A stretch of DNA of 64,000 bases from Mycobacterium scrofulaceum (lineage in GTDB: Bacteria > Actinomycetota > Actinomycetes > Mycobacteriales > Mycobacteriaceae): assembly GCF_002086735.1 (NCBI RefSeq), contig NZ_MVIJ01000022.1, forward strand, positions 1 through 64,000, in the 5' to 3' direction. The notes beneath the pieces were generated by a model. That model made no database searches, was not told where the DNA came from, and saw only the letters and a list, made by a program, of their open reading frames with translations. Both the position numbers and the translations under genes were made by a program. Positions 37,817 through 48,108 of the stretch are shown one piece after another (position 1 is the first letter of the stretch; each line of letters opens with the position of its first letter).

Positions 37817-38782
37817 TCAGCTCCACAGCGTCACGTGCACCTTCGGGCGGAACCGGGTGACGCCCACGCCCGATCCGCGGATCATCGCCTGCGTGCAGCG
37901 CGGGGTGGTGATGAAGCGGACCAGCTCCGACACCGCCGGCTGACGGGCCGAAGGCGCCAACGTGGCCGCGCACCATTCGCCCGACCGGTCCAGCCCCGGA
38001 CCGTGCAGATGGGTCAGCCGCCCGGCGGCCAGGTCCTTGGCCACCGCGAAACCGATGGTCAACGTGACCCCGCCGACCCGCTGGACCTCCTCCAGGGCGG
38101 CCGCGTCGCTCTGGAAGATTCGCTGCTGGGATTCGGGAATCGCCAAGTCGCGCAGCATCGTTGCGATCTCACCGTCCACCCCGCCCGCCGACGGGCCCAG
38201 CATCCACTGCTGCTGACGCAGCAGTGCGGGCGCCGGAACACCAAGGGCCACCGGGCTATTGGGCGCCGCGACGGCGATGATCTGGTACTTCAGGAAGGGC
38301 CGCACGAACAGCGCGTCGTCCGGGCCGATCGAACTCTCGCCGGCCGGCCCGATCGCGATGTCGACGGCGCGCGAACAGATCAGGTCGCGGAACCGGCTCG
38401 TCGGGTGCACGCTCAACTCCACCGACAGGTCGTCGGCCCGCGACGAGAAGAGCTCGATCAGCCCGGGGGCGGCGTGCTCGGCGAACGTGGTGGACGCCGC
38501 GATCCGCAGCAACCGGCGCCCATGGGCGGCCTCGGTGACCTCGATCGCGGTTTGTTGCTGCAGGCCCAGGATTTCGACCGCGCGGCTGGCCAGCCGCAGC
38601 CCGCCGGGCGTGAACGCCAACCCGGCACCGGTCCGGGTGAACAGCGGGTCGTCGAGCTCCTTGCGGAGCGCCGCCACCAGCATCGAGACGCCGGCGTCGG
38701 AAACGCCCAGCTCCGCGGCCGCGGCCCGCACCGAGCCGAGGCGAACCACCGCCGAATAGGCCCGAAGTTGAGCCGGGGTCAT
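37817..38782 (-). CDS. LysR-family regulator of the CO dehydrogenase locus (CutR-like)
   Basis: 321 residues. An N-terminal LysR helix-turn-helix (LRAYSAVVRLGSVRAAAAELGVSDAGVSMLVAALRKELDDPLFTR) is followed by a periplasmic-binding-like ligand domain. It diverges from the XdhC/CoxI gene with only 22 bp between starts, so its operator should lie there or inside the genes. It corresponds to Rv0377 and to CutR, reported as an activator of CO dehydrogenase genes in Mycobacterium sp. JC1 (from memory). I did not find the TGTGA-N6-TCACA repeat that I recall for CutR. Confidence 0.87.
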   Translation of the reverse strand: MTPAQLRAYSAVVRLGSVRAAAAELGVSDAGVSMLVAALRKELDDPLFTRTGAGLAFTPGGLRLASRAVEILGLQQQTAIEVTEAAHGRRLLRIAASTTFAEHAAPGLIELFSSRADDLSVELSVHPTSRFRDLICSRAVDIAIGPAGESSIGPDDALFVRPFLKYQIIAVAAPNSPVALGVPAPALLRQQQWMLGPSAGGVDGEIATMLRDLAIPESQQRIFQSDAAALEEVQRVGGVTLTIGFAVAKDLAAGRLTHLHGPGLDRSGEWCAATLAPSARQPAVSELVRFITTPRCTQAMIRGSGVGVTRFRPKVHVTLWS

Positions 38783-38804
38783 GAAGGCAGCCTAATTTAA
38801 AAGG

Positions 38805-39965
38805 GTGCGTGACGTGCTTGCCGAGCTGGTGTCGATCTGGCGCGCCGGCGACACGGCGGGGCTGGGGACGGTGGTGCGCACCTTCCGGTCCGCGCCCCGC
38901 CCGCCGGGCGCGGCGATGGTGGTGGGACCGGACGGCTCGGTCACCGGGTCGGTGTCGGGCGGCTGCGTGGAGGGGGCGGTGTACGACCTCGCCACGGAGA
39001 CCGCGAAAACCGGGGCGCCGCGGCTGGAACGCTACGGGGTCAGTGACGACGACGCGTTCGCCGTCGGCCTGACGTGCGGGGGCATCATCGACGTGTTCGT
39101 CGAGCCGGTCTCGCGAGCGTCGTTCCCCGAACTCGGCGCGGTGGCCGACGACGTCGCCGGGCGCCGCGCGGTGGCGACGGCGACGGTCATCGCCCACCCC
39201 GACCCGGCATGGGTCGGCCGGCGGGTCGTCGTCCGGCCCGACGGGATGGCGGGATCACTGGGTTCGGCGCGGGCCGACGCCGCGGTCGCCGACGACGCGC
39301 GCGGCCTGCTCGCCCTGGGCCGCAGCGAGGTCCTCAAGTACGGGCCCGACGGGCAGCGCCTCGGCGACGGCATGGAGGTCTTCGTGTCCAGCTACGCGCC
39401 GCCGCCGCGGATGCTGGTGTTCGGGGCGATCGACTTCGCCGCCGCGCTGGCGCGGCAGGGTTCGTTTCTGGGCTACCGGGTCACCGTGTGCGACGCCCGG
39501 CCGGTCTTCGCCACGCGGGCGCGCTTCCCGACGGCCGACGACGTCGTCGTCGACTGGCCGCACCGCTACCTGGCCGCCCAGGCCGAGGCGGGCGCCGTCG
39601 ACCGCCACACGGTGATCTGCGTGCTGACCCACGATCCGAAGTTCGACGTGCCGTTGCTCGAGGTGGCGCTGCGCCTGCCCGAGGTCGGTTATGTCGGGGC
39701 GATGGGCTCGCGGCGCACCCATGACGACCGGGTGACCCGGCTCAGAGCCGCCGGGCTGACCGACGCGGAGCTGAGCCGGCTGTCCAGCCCGATCGGGTTG
39801 GACCTCGGCGCGCGCACGCCAGAGGAGACGGCGGTCTCGATCGCCGCCGACATCATCGCCAGGCGCTGGGGCGGCGGCGGCCGCCCGCTGGCCCAGGTCG
39901 TGGGGCGGATCCACCACGACCCGCAGGTCGAAGGCGGCTTCGCGGCGAGTTCAGGGATTACTTAA
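38805..39965 (+). CDS. XdhC/CoxI-family Mo-enzyme maturation protein
   Basis: 386 residues. An N-terminal XdhC/CoxI domain (VSIWRAGDTAGLGTVVRTFRSAP, VTGSVSGGCVEGAVYD, LTCGGIIDVFVEP) is joined to the Rossmann-type domain (MLVFGAIDFAAALARQGSFLGYRVTVCD, VGAMGSRRTHDDR, LSSPIGLDLGARTPEETAVSIAADI). XdhC proteins bind molybdenum cofactor, help its sulfuration and insert it into hydroxylases. It is like Rv0376c, first gene of the CO dehydrogenase locus; coxM follows after 43 bp with its own promoter-like sequence. The start is GTG at 38805. Confidence 0.88.
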   Translation: MRDVLAELVSIWRAGDTAGLGTVVRTFRSAPRPPGAAMVVGPDGSVTGSVSGGCVEGAVYDLATETAKTGAPRLERYGVSDDDAFAVGLTCGGIIDVFVEPVSRASFPELGAVADDVAGRRAVATATVIAHPDPAWVGRRVVVRPDGMAGSLGSARADAAVADDARGLLALGRSEVLKYGPDGQRLGDGMEVFVSSYAPPPRMLVFGAIDFAAALARQGSFLGYRVTVCDARPVFATRARFPTADDVVVDWPHRYLAAQAEAGAVDRHTVICVLTHDPKFDVPLLEVALRLPEVGYVGAMGSRRTHDDRVTRLRAAGLTDAELSRLSSPIGLDLGARTPEETAVSIAADIIARRWGGGGRPLAQVVGRIHHDPQVEGGFAASSGIT

Positions 39966-39972
39966 CTCGCTA

Positions 39973-40001
39973 TTGACGCCCCTGTCAGGGCGGCTGACAC
40001 T
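39973..40001 (+). promoter_or_regulatory. Possible promoter of the coxMSL operon
   Basis: TTGACG (39973-39978), 17 bases, GACACT (39996-40001); the start point would fall on or beside the coxM ATG (40009), giving a leaderless transcript. The spacer holds the palindrome CCCTGTCAGGG, a possible regulator site. Confidence 0.4.
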
Positions 40002-40008
40002 GTGGCGC

Positions 40009-40887
40009 ATGCAAGTACCCGGGCCTTTCGAATACGAACGCGCGACCAGCGTCGACCACGCCATCGGACTGCTGGATCGGTTGGGGGAGGGGGCGCGGAT
40101 CGTCGCCGGTGGACACAGCCTGCTGCCGATGATGAAGTTGCGCATCGCCAACCCGGAATACCTCGTCGACATCAACGATCTCGCGCTCGAGCTCGGGTAC
40201 GTGATCACCGATCCGACGCTGGTGCGCATCGGCGCGATGACGCGGCATCGCGAGATCCTCGAGTCCGACACCCTGGCCGCCGTCTGCCCGATCTTCCGGG
40301 ACGCCGAGCGCGTGATCGCCGACCCGGTCGTCCGCAATCGCGGCACGCTCGGGGGTTCGCTCTGCCAGGCCGATCCGGCCGAGGACCTGTCGACGGTGTG
40401 CACGGTGCTCGACGCGGTGTGCCTGGCGCGGGGCCCGTCCGGCGAACGCGAGATCGCCATCGACGACTTCCTGGCCGGGCCGTACGAAACCACGCTGGCG
40501 CCCAACGAGATGCTCATCGAGGTCCGTATCCCGTTGCGGCACAACAGCTCCAGCGCGTACGCCAAGGTGGAGCGTCGAGTGGGCGACTGGGCGGTGACCG
40601 CCGCCGGGGCCAGCATCACCCTGGACGGTGACCAGATCGCCGCCGCCCGCGTCGACCTGACGGCGGTCAACCCCGACCGGGACGCGCTGGCCGAGCTGTC
40701 GGCGGCGCTGGTCGGGCGGCCGGCCACCGAGGAAACGCTCGCCGAGGCGGGCCGGCGCGCCGCGCAGGCCTGCGACCCCGTCACCGACGTCCGAGGCAGC
40801 GCCGAATACAAGCGGCACCTGGCCTCCGAACTGACCATCCGCACGTTGCGCACCGCCGCCGAACGTGTGCGGGCAGAAGGGAACTGA
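40009..40887 (+). CDS. coxM: CO dehydrogenase medium (FAD) subunit
   Basis: 292 residues of the FAD-binding CoxM/CutB family: FEYERATSVDHAIGLLDRLGEGARIVAGGHSLLPMMKLR (FAD site near residues 29-41) and RNRGTLGGSLCQADPAEDL. It accepts electrons from CoxS and hands them to the respiratory chain through CoxG or quinone. It is the first gene of M-S-L, the order of form I CO dehydrogenases, and is like Rv0375c. coxS follows after 2 bp. The ATG at 40009 lacks a ribosome-binding site. Confidence 0.95.
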   Translation: MQVPGPFEYERATSVDHAIGLLDRLGEGARIVAGGHSLLPMMKLRIANPEYLVDINDLALELGYVITDPTLVRIGAMTRHREILESDTLAAVCPIFRDAERVIADPVVRNRGTLGGSLCQADPAEDLSTVCTVLDAVCLARGPSGEREIAIDDFLAGPYETTLAPNEMLIEVRIPLRHNSSSAYAKVERRVGDWAVTAAGASITLDGDQIAAARVDLTAVNPDRDALAELSAALVGRPATEETLAEAGRRAAQACDPVTDVRGSAEYKRHLASELTIRTLRTAAERVRAEGN

Positions 40888-40889
40888 CC

Positions 40890-41374
40890 ATGCAGGTGAA
40901 CATGACCGTCAACGGCGAGCAGGTGAGCGCCGACGTCGAACCCCGGATGCTGCTGGTGCACTTCCTGCGGGATCAGCTGCGGCTCACCGGGACCCACTGG
41001 GGCTGCGACACCAGCAACTGCGGGACGTGCGTGGTCGACGTCGACGGCGTGCCGGTCAAGTCGTGCACCATGCTTGCCGTGATGGCGTCGGGCCACAGCG
41101 TCCGCACGGTGGAGGGGCTGGCGACCAACGGCCAGCTGGACCCGGTGCAGGAAGGGTTCATGCGCTGCCACGGGCTGCAGTGCGGCTTCTGCACGCCGGG
41201 GATGATGATCACCGCCCGCGCCCTGCTGGACCGCGACCCCGACCCGGACGAGCAGACCATCCGCGAGGCGATCTCCGGGCAGATCTGCCGCTGCACCGGA
41301 TACACCACGATCGTGCGCTCCATCCAGTGGGCTTCGGCGGAGGCACTCCGCAAAGTCGACGTGAAGGCCGAGTC

Positions 41375-41378
<4 letters not shown>
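40890..41378 (+). CDS. coxS: CO dehydrogenase small (2x [2Fe-2S]) subunit
   Basis: 162 residues. Cysteine motifs for the plant-type cluster (GCDTSNCGTCVVDVDGVPVKSC) and for the second cluster (RCHGLQCGFCTPGM and ICRCTGYTTIV) are complete. It carries electrons from the Mo-Cu site of CoxL to FAD. Similar to Rv0374c. Its stop overlaps the coxL ATG by 4 bp. Confidence 0.96.
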
Positions 41379-43779
<2,401 letters not shown>

Positions 43780-43783
<4 letters not shown>

Positions 43784-44658
43784 GCATCAGCGAGCGGGCC
43801 CGGCAACTGATCGCGGCGCGCACCCCGTTCGTGCGGGCGACCGTGGTGCGCGCCCAGCCGCCCGCCTCGGCATACCCGGGCGACGAGGCGATCCTGTTGG
43901 CGGACGGCACCATCGAGGGCTTCGTCGGCGGCCAGTGCGCGCAGAACTCCGTCCGCAAGGCGGCGCTGGGTGCGCTGCAGGCGGGCGAAGCCGTGCTGCT
44001 GCGGGTGCTGCCCGACGGCGACGTCCACTTCCCCGAGGCGCCCGGCGCCTGCGTCGTCGTCAACCCGTGCCTGTCGGGCGGGTCGCTGGAGATCTTCCTG
44101 ACGCCGCAGCTGCCGCCGCCGATGATCCGGATCTACGGCGCGACGCCTATCGCCGACGCCCTGGCCCAAGTCTGCGCCGTGCTCGGCTATGACGTCCGCA
44201 AGGACGCCGATCCTGCCGAGGCCACCGCGTTGCCGACCGCGATAGTGATCGCCAGCCACGGCGGCCCGGAGGCCGAAACCATCCGCGCCGCACTGGATCA
44301 CGGCGTCGGGTACATCGGCCTGGTCGCCAGCAGGGTGCGCGGCGCCGCCATCCTGGACACGCTCGAGCTCTGCGACGAAGAGCGCGCCCGCATCCACACC
44401 CCGGTCGGACTGGACATCGGCGCGAAGACCCCCGCGGAGATCGCGGTGTCCATCGCCGCGGAACTGGTGGCCGGGGTGCGCGGCGGGCTGGGTCGCGCCG
44501 CCGTTTCGGGGAGCCCGCCCGAAGAGGCCGTCGACCCGGTCTGCGGCATGACCGTGCCGATCGGTCCGGCCGCCGAGCACCTGCGGCTGGCCGGCGCCGA
44601 TTACTGGTTCTGCGGCCCGGGCTGCCGCGCGGCGTTCGCGGGGAAAGCCGGCGCATGA
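43780..44658 (+). CDS. XdhC-family protein fused to a YHS metal-binding domain
   Basis: 292 residues. Residues about 1-235 form an XdhC-like protein (PFVRATVVRAQPPASAYPGDEAILLADGTIEGFVGGQCAQ; YIGLVASRVRGAAIL; HTPVGLDIGAKTPAEIAVSIAAEL). The last 45 residues are a YHS/TRASH domain (VDPVCGMTVPIGPA, YWFCGPGCRAAF) with three cysteines suited to Cu or another soft metal. It may help assemble the Mo-S-Cu centre of CoxL. It corresponds to Rv0372c. A TTG start at 43780 overlaps the coxL stop; it overlaps coxD by 4 bp. Confidence 0.85.
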
Positions 44659-45533
44659 CGCCGGCGATGTTCAGCGACGTCGACGACGTGATCGCCCGGT
44701 TCGACGCGCGGGACTACCTGCTCGACGCCGGTACGGCGTCCGCGATCTATCTGGCGGTCACGCTGGGCCGGCCGCTGCTGCTGGAGGGCGAGCCGGGCGT
44801 CGGCAAGACCACCGCGGCGAAAACCCTTGCCGCGGTGCTGGATACACCGCTGGTTCGGCTGCAGTGTTACGAGGGGCTGACCGCCGGCGAGGCGCTCTAC
44901 GACTGGAATTACCAACGGCAGCTGCTGTCCATCCGGCTGGCCGAGGCGGGCGGCCGAAGCATCGGCGAAGCCGACCTCTACACCGAGGCCTACCTGGTCG
45001 ACCGGCCCATCCTGCGCTGCGTGCGGCACCGCGGCCCGACCCCGCCCGTGCTGCTGATCGACGAGATCGACCGGGCCGACGACGAATTCGAGGCTTTGCT
45101 GCTGGAGTTCCTCGGCGAGGCCGCGGTCACCGTGCCCGAACTGGGCACCTTCGTCGCGCAGCGCCCGCCGATCGCGGTGCTCACCTCCAACCGCAGCCGC
45201 GACCTGCACGACGCGCTGCGCCGCCGCTGCCTGTACCACTGGATCGACTATCCGGAGGCGTCGCGGGCGGCGGCGATCGTGCGCCGCACGGTCCCGGGCG
45301 CCGCGGCGCCGCTGATCGAGCACGTCACCCAGTTCGTCGGCAGGGCACGCGATCTGGACCTGGACAAGCCGCCGGGCGTGGCCGAGACGATCGACTGGGT
45401 CGCCGCGCTGGTGTCGCTGGGCGTCGCCGACCTGGTCGATCCCGCGGCGCTGGTCAGCCTGGGGGCGCTGGCCAAGACCCCCGACGACCGTACGCTGATC
45501 CGCGACGCGTTTATGGAATACAGCCGCTCCTGA
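44655..45533 (+). CDS. coxD: MoxR-type AAA+ ATPase CoxD
   Basis: 292 residues of the MoxR AAA+ family. Walker A is GEPGVGKT (residues 45-52), Walker B LLIDEID (133-139), sensor 1 is in VLTSNRSRDLHDALRRRCLYHW with arginine finger residues. In Oligotropha, CoxD takes part with CoxE and CoxF in building the sulfur- and copper-containing Mo site of CoxL. The same role is inferred here; Rv0370c is the orthologue. The ATG overlaps the preceding stop, and coxG starts 11 bp after its end. Confidence 0.93.
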   Translation: MTPAMFSDVDDVIARFDARDYLLDAGTASAIYLAVTLGRPLLLEGEPGVGKTTAAKTLAAVLDTPLVRLQCYEGLTAGEALYDWNYQRQLLSIRLAEAGGRSIGEADLYTEAYLVDRPILRCVRHRGPTPPVLLIDEIDRADDEFEALLLEFLGEAAVTVPELGTFVAQRPPIAVLTSNRSRDLHDALRRRCLYHWIDYPEASRAAAIVRRTVPGAAAPLIEHVTQFVGRARDLDLDKPPGVAETIDWVAALVSLGVADLVDPAALVSLGALAKTPDDRTLIRDAFMEYSRS

Positions 45534-45544
45534 GAGGACCCCGG

Positions 45545-46189
45545 ATGAAGATCGCCAACCAGTTCACCGTCAGCGCGCCGATCGATCGGGCCTGGGACGT
45601 GCTGTGCGACCTGGAACAGGTGATCCCGCTGATGCCGGGCGCGCAGCTCACCGGCCACGAAGGCGAGGACTACTCCGGCAAGGTCAAGGTCAAGGTGGGG
45701 CCGGTCACCAGCGAATTCAACGGCAAGGTCCGTTTCGTCGAGCAGGACCGCGGCGCGTACCGCGCGGTGATCGACGCCAAGGGCAAGGAGACCCGCGGCA
45801 CCGGCAACGCCGCCGCGACGGTCACCGCCCAGCTGCAGCCGGACGGTGACAAGACCAGCGTCACCGTCGACACCGACCTGAAGATCGTCGGCAAGCTCGC
45901 CCAGTTCGGCAGCGGCATGCTGCAGCAGGTGTCGGAAAAGCTGCTGGGCCAGTTCGTGGAGTCGCTGGAAGCCAAGCTCGCCGGCGAGACCGCGACGCCG
46001 GCCACCCCGGAGGGCCCACCGCAGGTCGGCCGCGTCCCGGAGCCGCGCCACGCCGCCCCCGCCGCGGAGCCCGAGCCCATCGACCTGCTCGAACTCGCCG
46101 GGGGAGCCCAGCTCAAGAGGTACGCCCCGCTGCTGCTGGCGCTGCTCGCCGGGATGGTGCTGGGCTGGGTGCTCGGCCGGAGGCGTTAG
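45545..46189 (+). CDS. coxG: CoxG: SRPBCC membrane-anchor protein of CO dehydrogenase
   Basis: 214 residues: a CoxG-type SRPBCC domain (1-150; MKIANQFTVSAPIDRAWDVLCDLEQVIPLMPGAQL), a Pro/Ala-rich linker and a C-terminal membrane helix (YAPLLLALLAGMVLGWVLGRRR). CoxG is thought to hold CO dehydrogenase at the membrane and may carry quinone to it (in M. smegmatis and Mo hydrogenase-like Huc work a related carrier role is reported; here inferred). It resembles Rv0369c but has a longer tail. A GAGAGGA ribosome-binding site precedes the ATG. Confidence 0.92.
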   Translation: MKIANQFTVSAPIDRAWDVLCDLEQVIPLMPGAQLTGHEGEDYSGKVKVKVGPVTSEFNGKVRFVEQDRGAYRAVIDAKGKETRGTGNAAATVTAQLQPDGDKTSVTVDTDLKIVGKLAQFGSGMLQQVSEKLLGQFVESLEAKLAGETATPATPEGPPQVGRVPEPRHAAPAAEPEPIDLLELAGGAQLKRYAPLLLALLAGMVLGWVLGRRR

Positions 46190-46196
46190 CGCCACC

Positions 46197-47390
46197 GTGG
46201 GGACTCCCGCGCTGTTGCGGGGCGTCGACCTGGCGGCGCTCGCGGCGGCGCTGGTCGCGCGGCTGCGCGGCGCCGGCGTCCACGTGTCCGCCAGCGGCCC
46301 CGCCGGCTTCGTGCGGGCGCTGCGCACGCTGGCGCCGCACGACACGGCCGCGCTGTATTGGGCGGCCAGGCTGACGCTGGTCAACCGGATGGAGGATCTC
46401 GGCGCGTTCGACGCGGTCTTCGCGACGGTCTTCGGCGCGGCCGAACCCGACCGCGCGAACCGCCCGGAGACACCCCTGTCGCTGCCGGGCCCCAAGGCGC
46501 CCGCGGCGGCCGGCACGCTGCGCCGGCCCGGAGGGCCGGCGAACGCCGCCCACGGCCTGCCCTGGGCGACCCGGGCGCTGGCGGTCGCGGATGACACGGA
46601 AGGCCCGAGCCTGCTGCTGCCCGACGCGCTGCCCAGCCGGATCGCCGCGCTGGCCGACCAGCCGTTCGACCGCTTCGACGCGCAGGACCTCCGCCTGCTC
46701 GGCACCTGGCTGGAAGCGACCGTCGCGCGTTGGCCGCGACGGCGCAGCCTGCGCTTCGAGCCCAGTCCCGCCGGCAAGCGAATCGATTTGCGCGCCACCA
46801 TGGCCGCGTCGCGCAGGACGGGCTGGGAAACGGTCCTGCTGGCCCGCACCCGGCCCCGGCGCCGGCCCCGGCGGATCGTCCTGGTCTGCGACGTGAGCCG
46901 CTCGATGCAGCCCTACGCCGCGGTGTACCTGCACTTGATGAGGGCGGTGGCGCGCCAGCCGGGCACCCACCCCGAGGTCTTCGCGTTCTCGACGTCGCTG
47001 ACCCGGCTCACCGCGGTGCTCGCGCACCGGTCGGCCGAGGTGGCGTTGGAGCGGGCCAACGCCAAGGTCACCGACCGGTACGGCGGCACGTTCATCGGCC
47101 GCGGCGTGGCCACGCTGCTGTCCCCGCCACACGGCAACGCCCTGCGCGGCGCGCTGGTGATCATCGCGTCGGACGGCTGGGACGGCGACCCGCCGGACGT
47201 GCTCGCGCACGCGATGGAGCGGCTGCGGCGGCGCGCCGAATTGATCGTCTGGCTCAATCCCCGTGCGGCGCAGGAGGGATTCCGGCCGGTGGCCGGGCCG
47301 ATGGCCGCGGCCCTGCCGTACTGCGACCTGTTTCTCCCGGCGCACTCGCTGACCGGCCTGCGTCAATTGCTGCTCGCGTTGTGTCTTTGA
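46197..47390 (+). CDS. coxE: CoxE: VWA-domain protein for CO dehydrogenase assembly
   Basis: 397 residues with a C-terminal von Willebrand A-like domain: the MIDAS motif is DVSRS in IVLVCDVSRSMQPYAAVYL, and the Thr/Asp positions TFIGRGVATLL and IIASDGWDGDPPD follow. CoxE works with the MoxR ATPase CoxD. It resembles Rv0368c. The GTG start lies 7 bp after coxG. Its last 137 bp are overlapped by the converging eutC frame. Confidence 0.92.
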   Translation: MGTPALLRGVDLAALAAALVARLRGAGVHVSASGPAGFVRALRTLAPHDTAALYWAARLTLVNRMEDLGAFDAVFATVFGAAEPDRANRPETPLSLPGPKAPAAAGTLRRPGGPANAAHGLPWATRALAVADDTEGPSLLLPDALPSRIAALADQPFDRFDAQDLRLLGTWLEATVARWPRRRSLRFEPSPAGKRIDLRATMAASRRTGWETVLLARTRPRRRPRRIVLVCDVSRSMQPYAAVYLHLMRAVARQPGTHPEVFAFSTSLTRLTAVLAHRSAEVALERANAKVTDRYGGTFIGRGVATLLSPPHGNALRGALVIIASDGWDGDPPDVLAHAMERLRRRAELIVWLNPRAAQEGFRPVAGPMAAALPYCDLFLPAHSLTGLRQLLLALCL

Positions 47391-48108
47391 GGGCGACACC
47401 CGACCGGCCGAGCCGCCGGGCCCCGGCCACCAGCGCGGCGGCGACCGAGGCCGCCGCCGGGTAGTCCAGGCCGTCGGGCGGATGGATGTTGGAGATGCAG
47501 TTGCGATCGGCGTCGGTGAGTCCCGGCCTCGGCCGATGGGTCAGGTAGATGCCCAGGCTGTCGGCGACCGACAGGCCGGGGCGCTCCCCGATGAGCACGA
47601 GAACCGTTGCGGCGCCGAGGGCCTGACCGATGTGGTCCCCGAGCGCCACCCGGGCCTGGGTCGCGATGACCGGCGGCGCGATCCGGTAACGGCCGTCGAA
47701 TTCGCCGACCAGCGCCTCGACCATGCCCGCGGCGTGGTCGGTCAGGGCGCGCGGGGAGAGCCCGTCGGCGAGCACAAACCCGATGTCCGCGTTGACCTTC
47801 GGCAGGCCCGACAGGTCGGCCGGGGTGCGACCGAGGTCCGGCCGGCGCAGGTACTCGCCGCGCGAGGCCGCCCGGCTGCGGACCCGCAGCGGCTCGTCGA
47901 TGCCTTTGACGTTCAAGTCGCATAGCCGCTTCACGAGGCCGTCGACGTCCAGCGGGTCGTGCACGGCGTCGCGCGCCGCGGCGTGCGCGGCCTGAAACTC
48001 CAGGACCCGCCGGGTCGGCAGCGAGTCCCCGGCCCGTCCGAGCCCGATGCGCGCCTGCGTGGTCGCCCGCAGCGGCGCCCAGACGTCCGGTGGTTGCGGG
48101 TCGGTCAT
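47254..48108 (-). CDS. eutC: Ethanolamine ammonia-lyase small subunit
   Basis: 284 residues. EutC with EutB splits ethanolamine to acetaldehyde and ammonia using adenosylcobalamin. Typical EutC features: TQARIGLGRAGDSLPTRRVLEFQAAHAAARDAVH near the N-terminus, FVLADGLSPRALTDHA, VLIGERPGLSVADSLGIYLTHRPRPG, and DADRNCISNIHPPDGLDY. The conserved part ends about at SGVALKD. The remaining 40 residues are low-complexity Ser/Pro/Arg/Gly, antisense to coxE, and may be a read-through tail after loss of the usual stop. The ATG at 48108 overlaps the eutB stop by 4 bp. Confidence 0.88.
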   Translation of the reverse strand: MTDPQPPDVWAPLRATTQARIGLGRAGDSLPTRRVLEFQAAHAAARDAVHDPLDVDGLVKRLCDLNVKGIDEPLRVRSRAASRGEYLRRPDLGRTPADLSGLPKVNADIGFVLADGLSPRALTDHAAGMVEALVGEFDGRYRIAPPVIATQARVALGDHIGQALGAATVLVLIGERPGLSVADSLGIYLTHRPRPGLTDADRNCISNIHPPDGLDYPAAASVAAALVAGARRLGRSGVALKDTTRAAIDAGRSASAPGETGRSTAGPRPSARPPAGIPPAPHGD

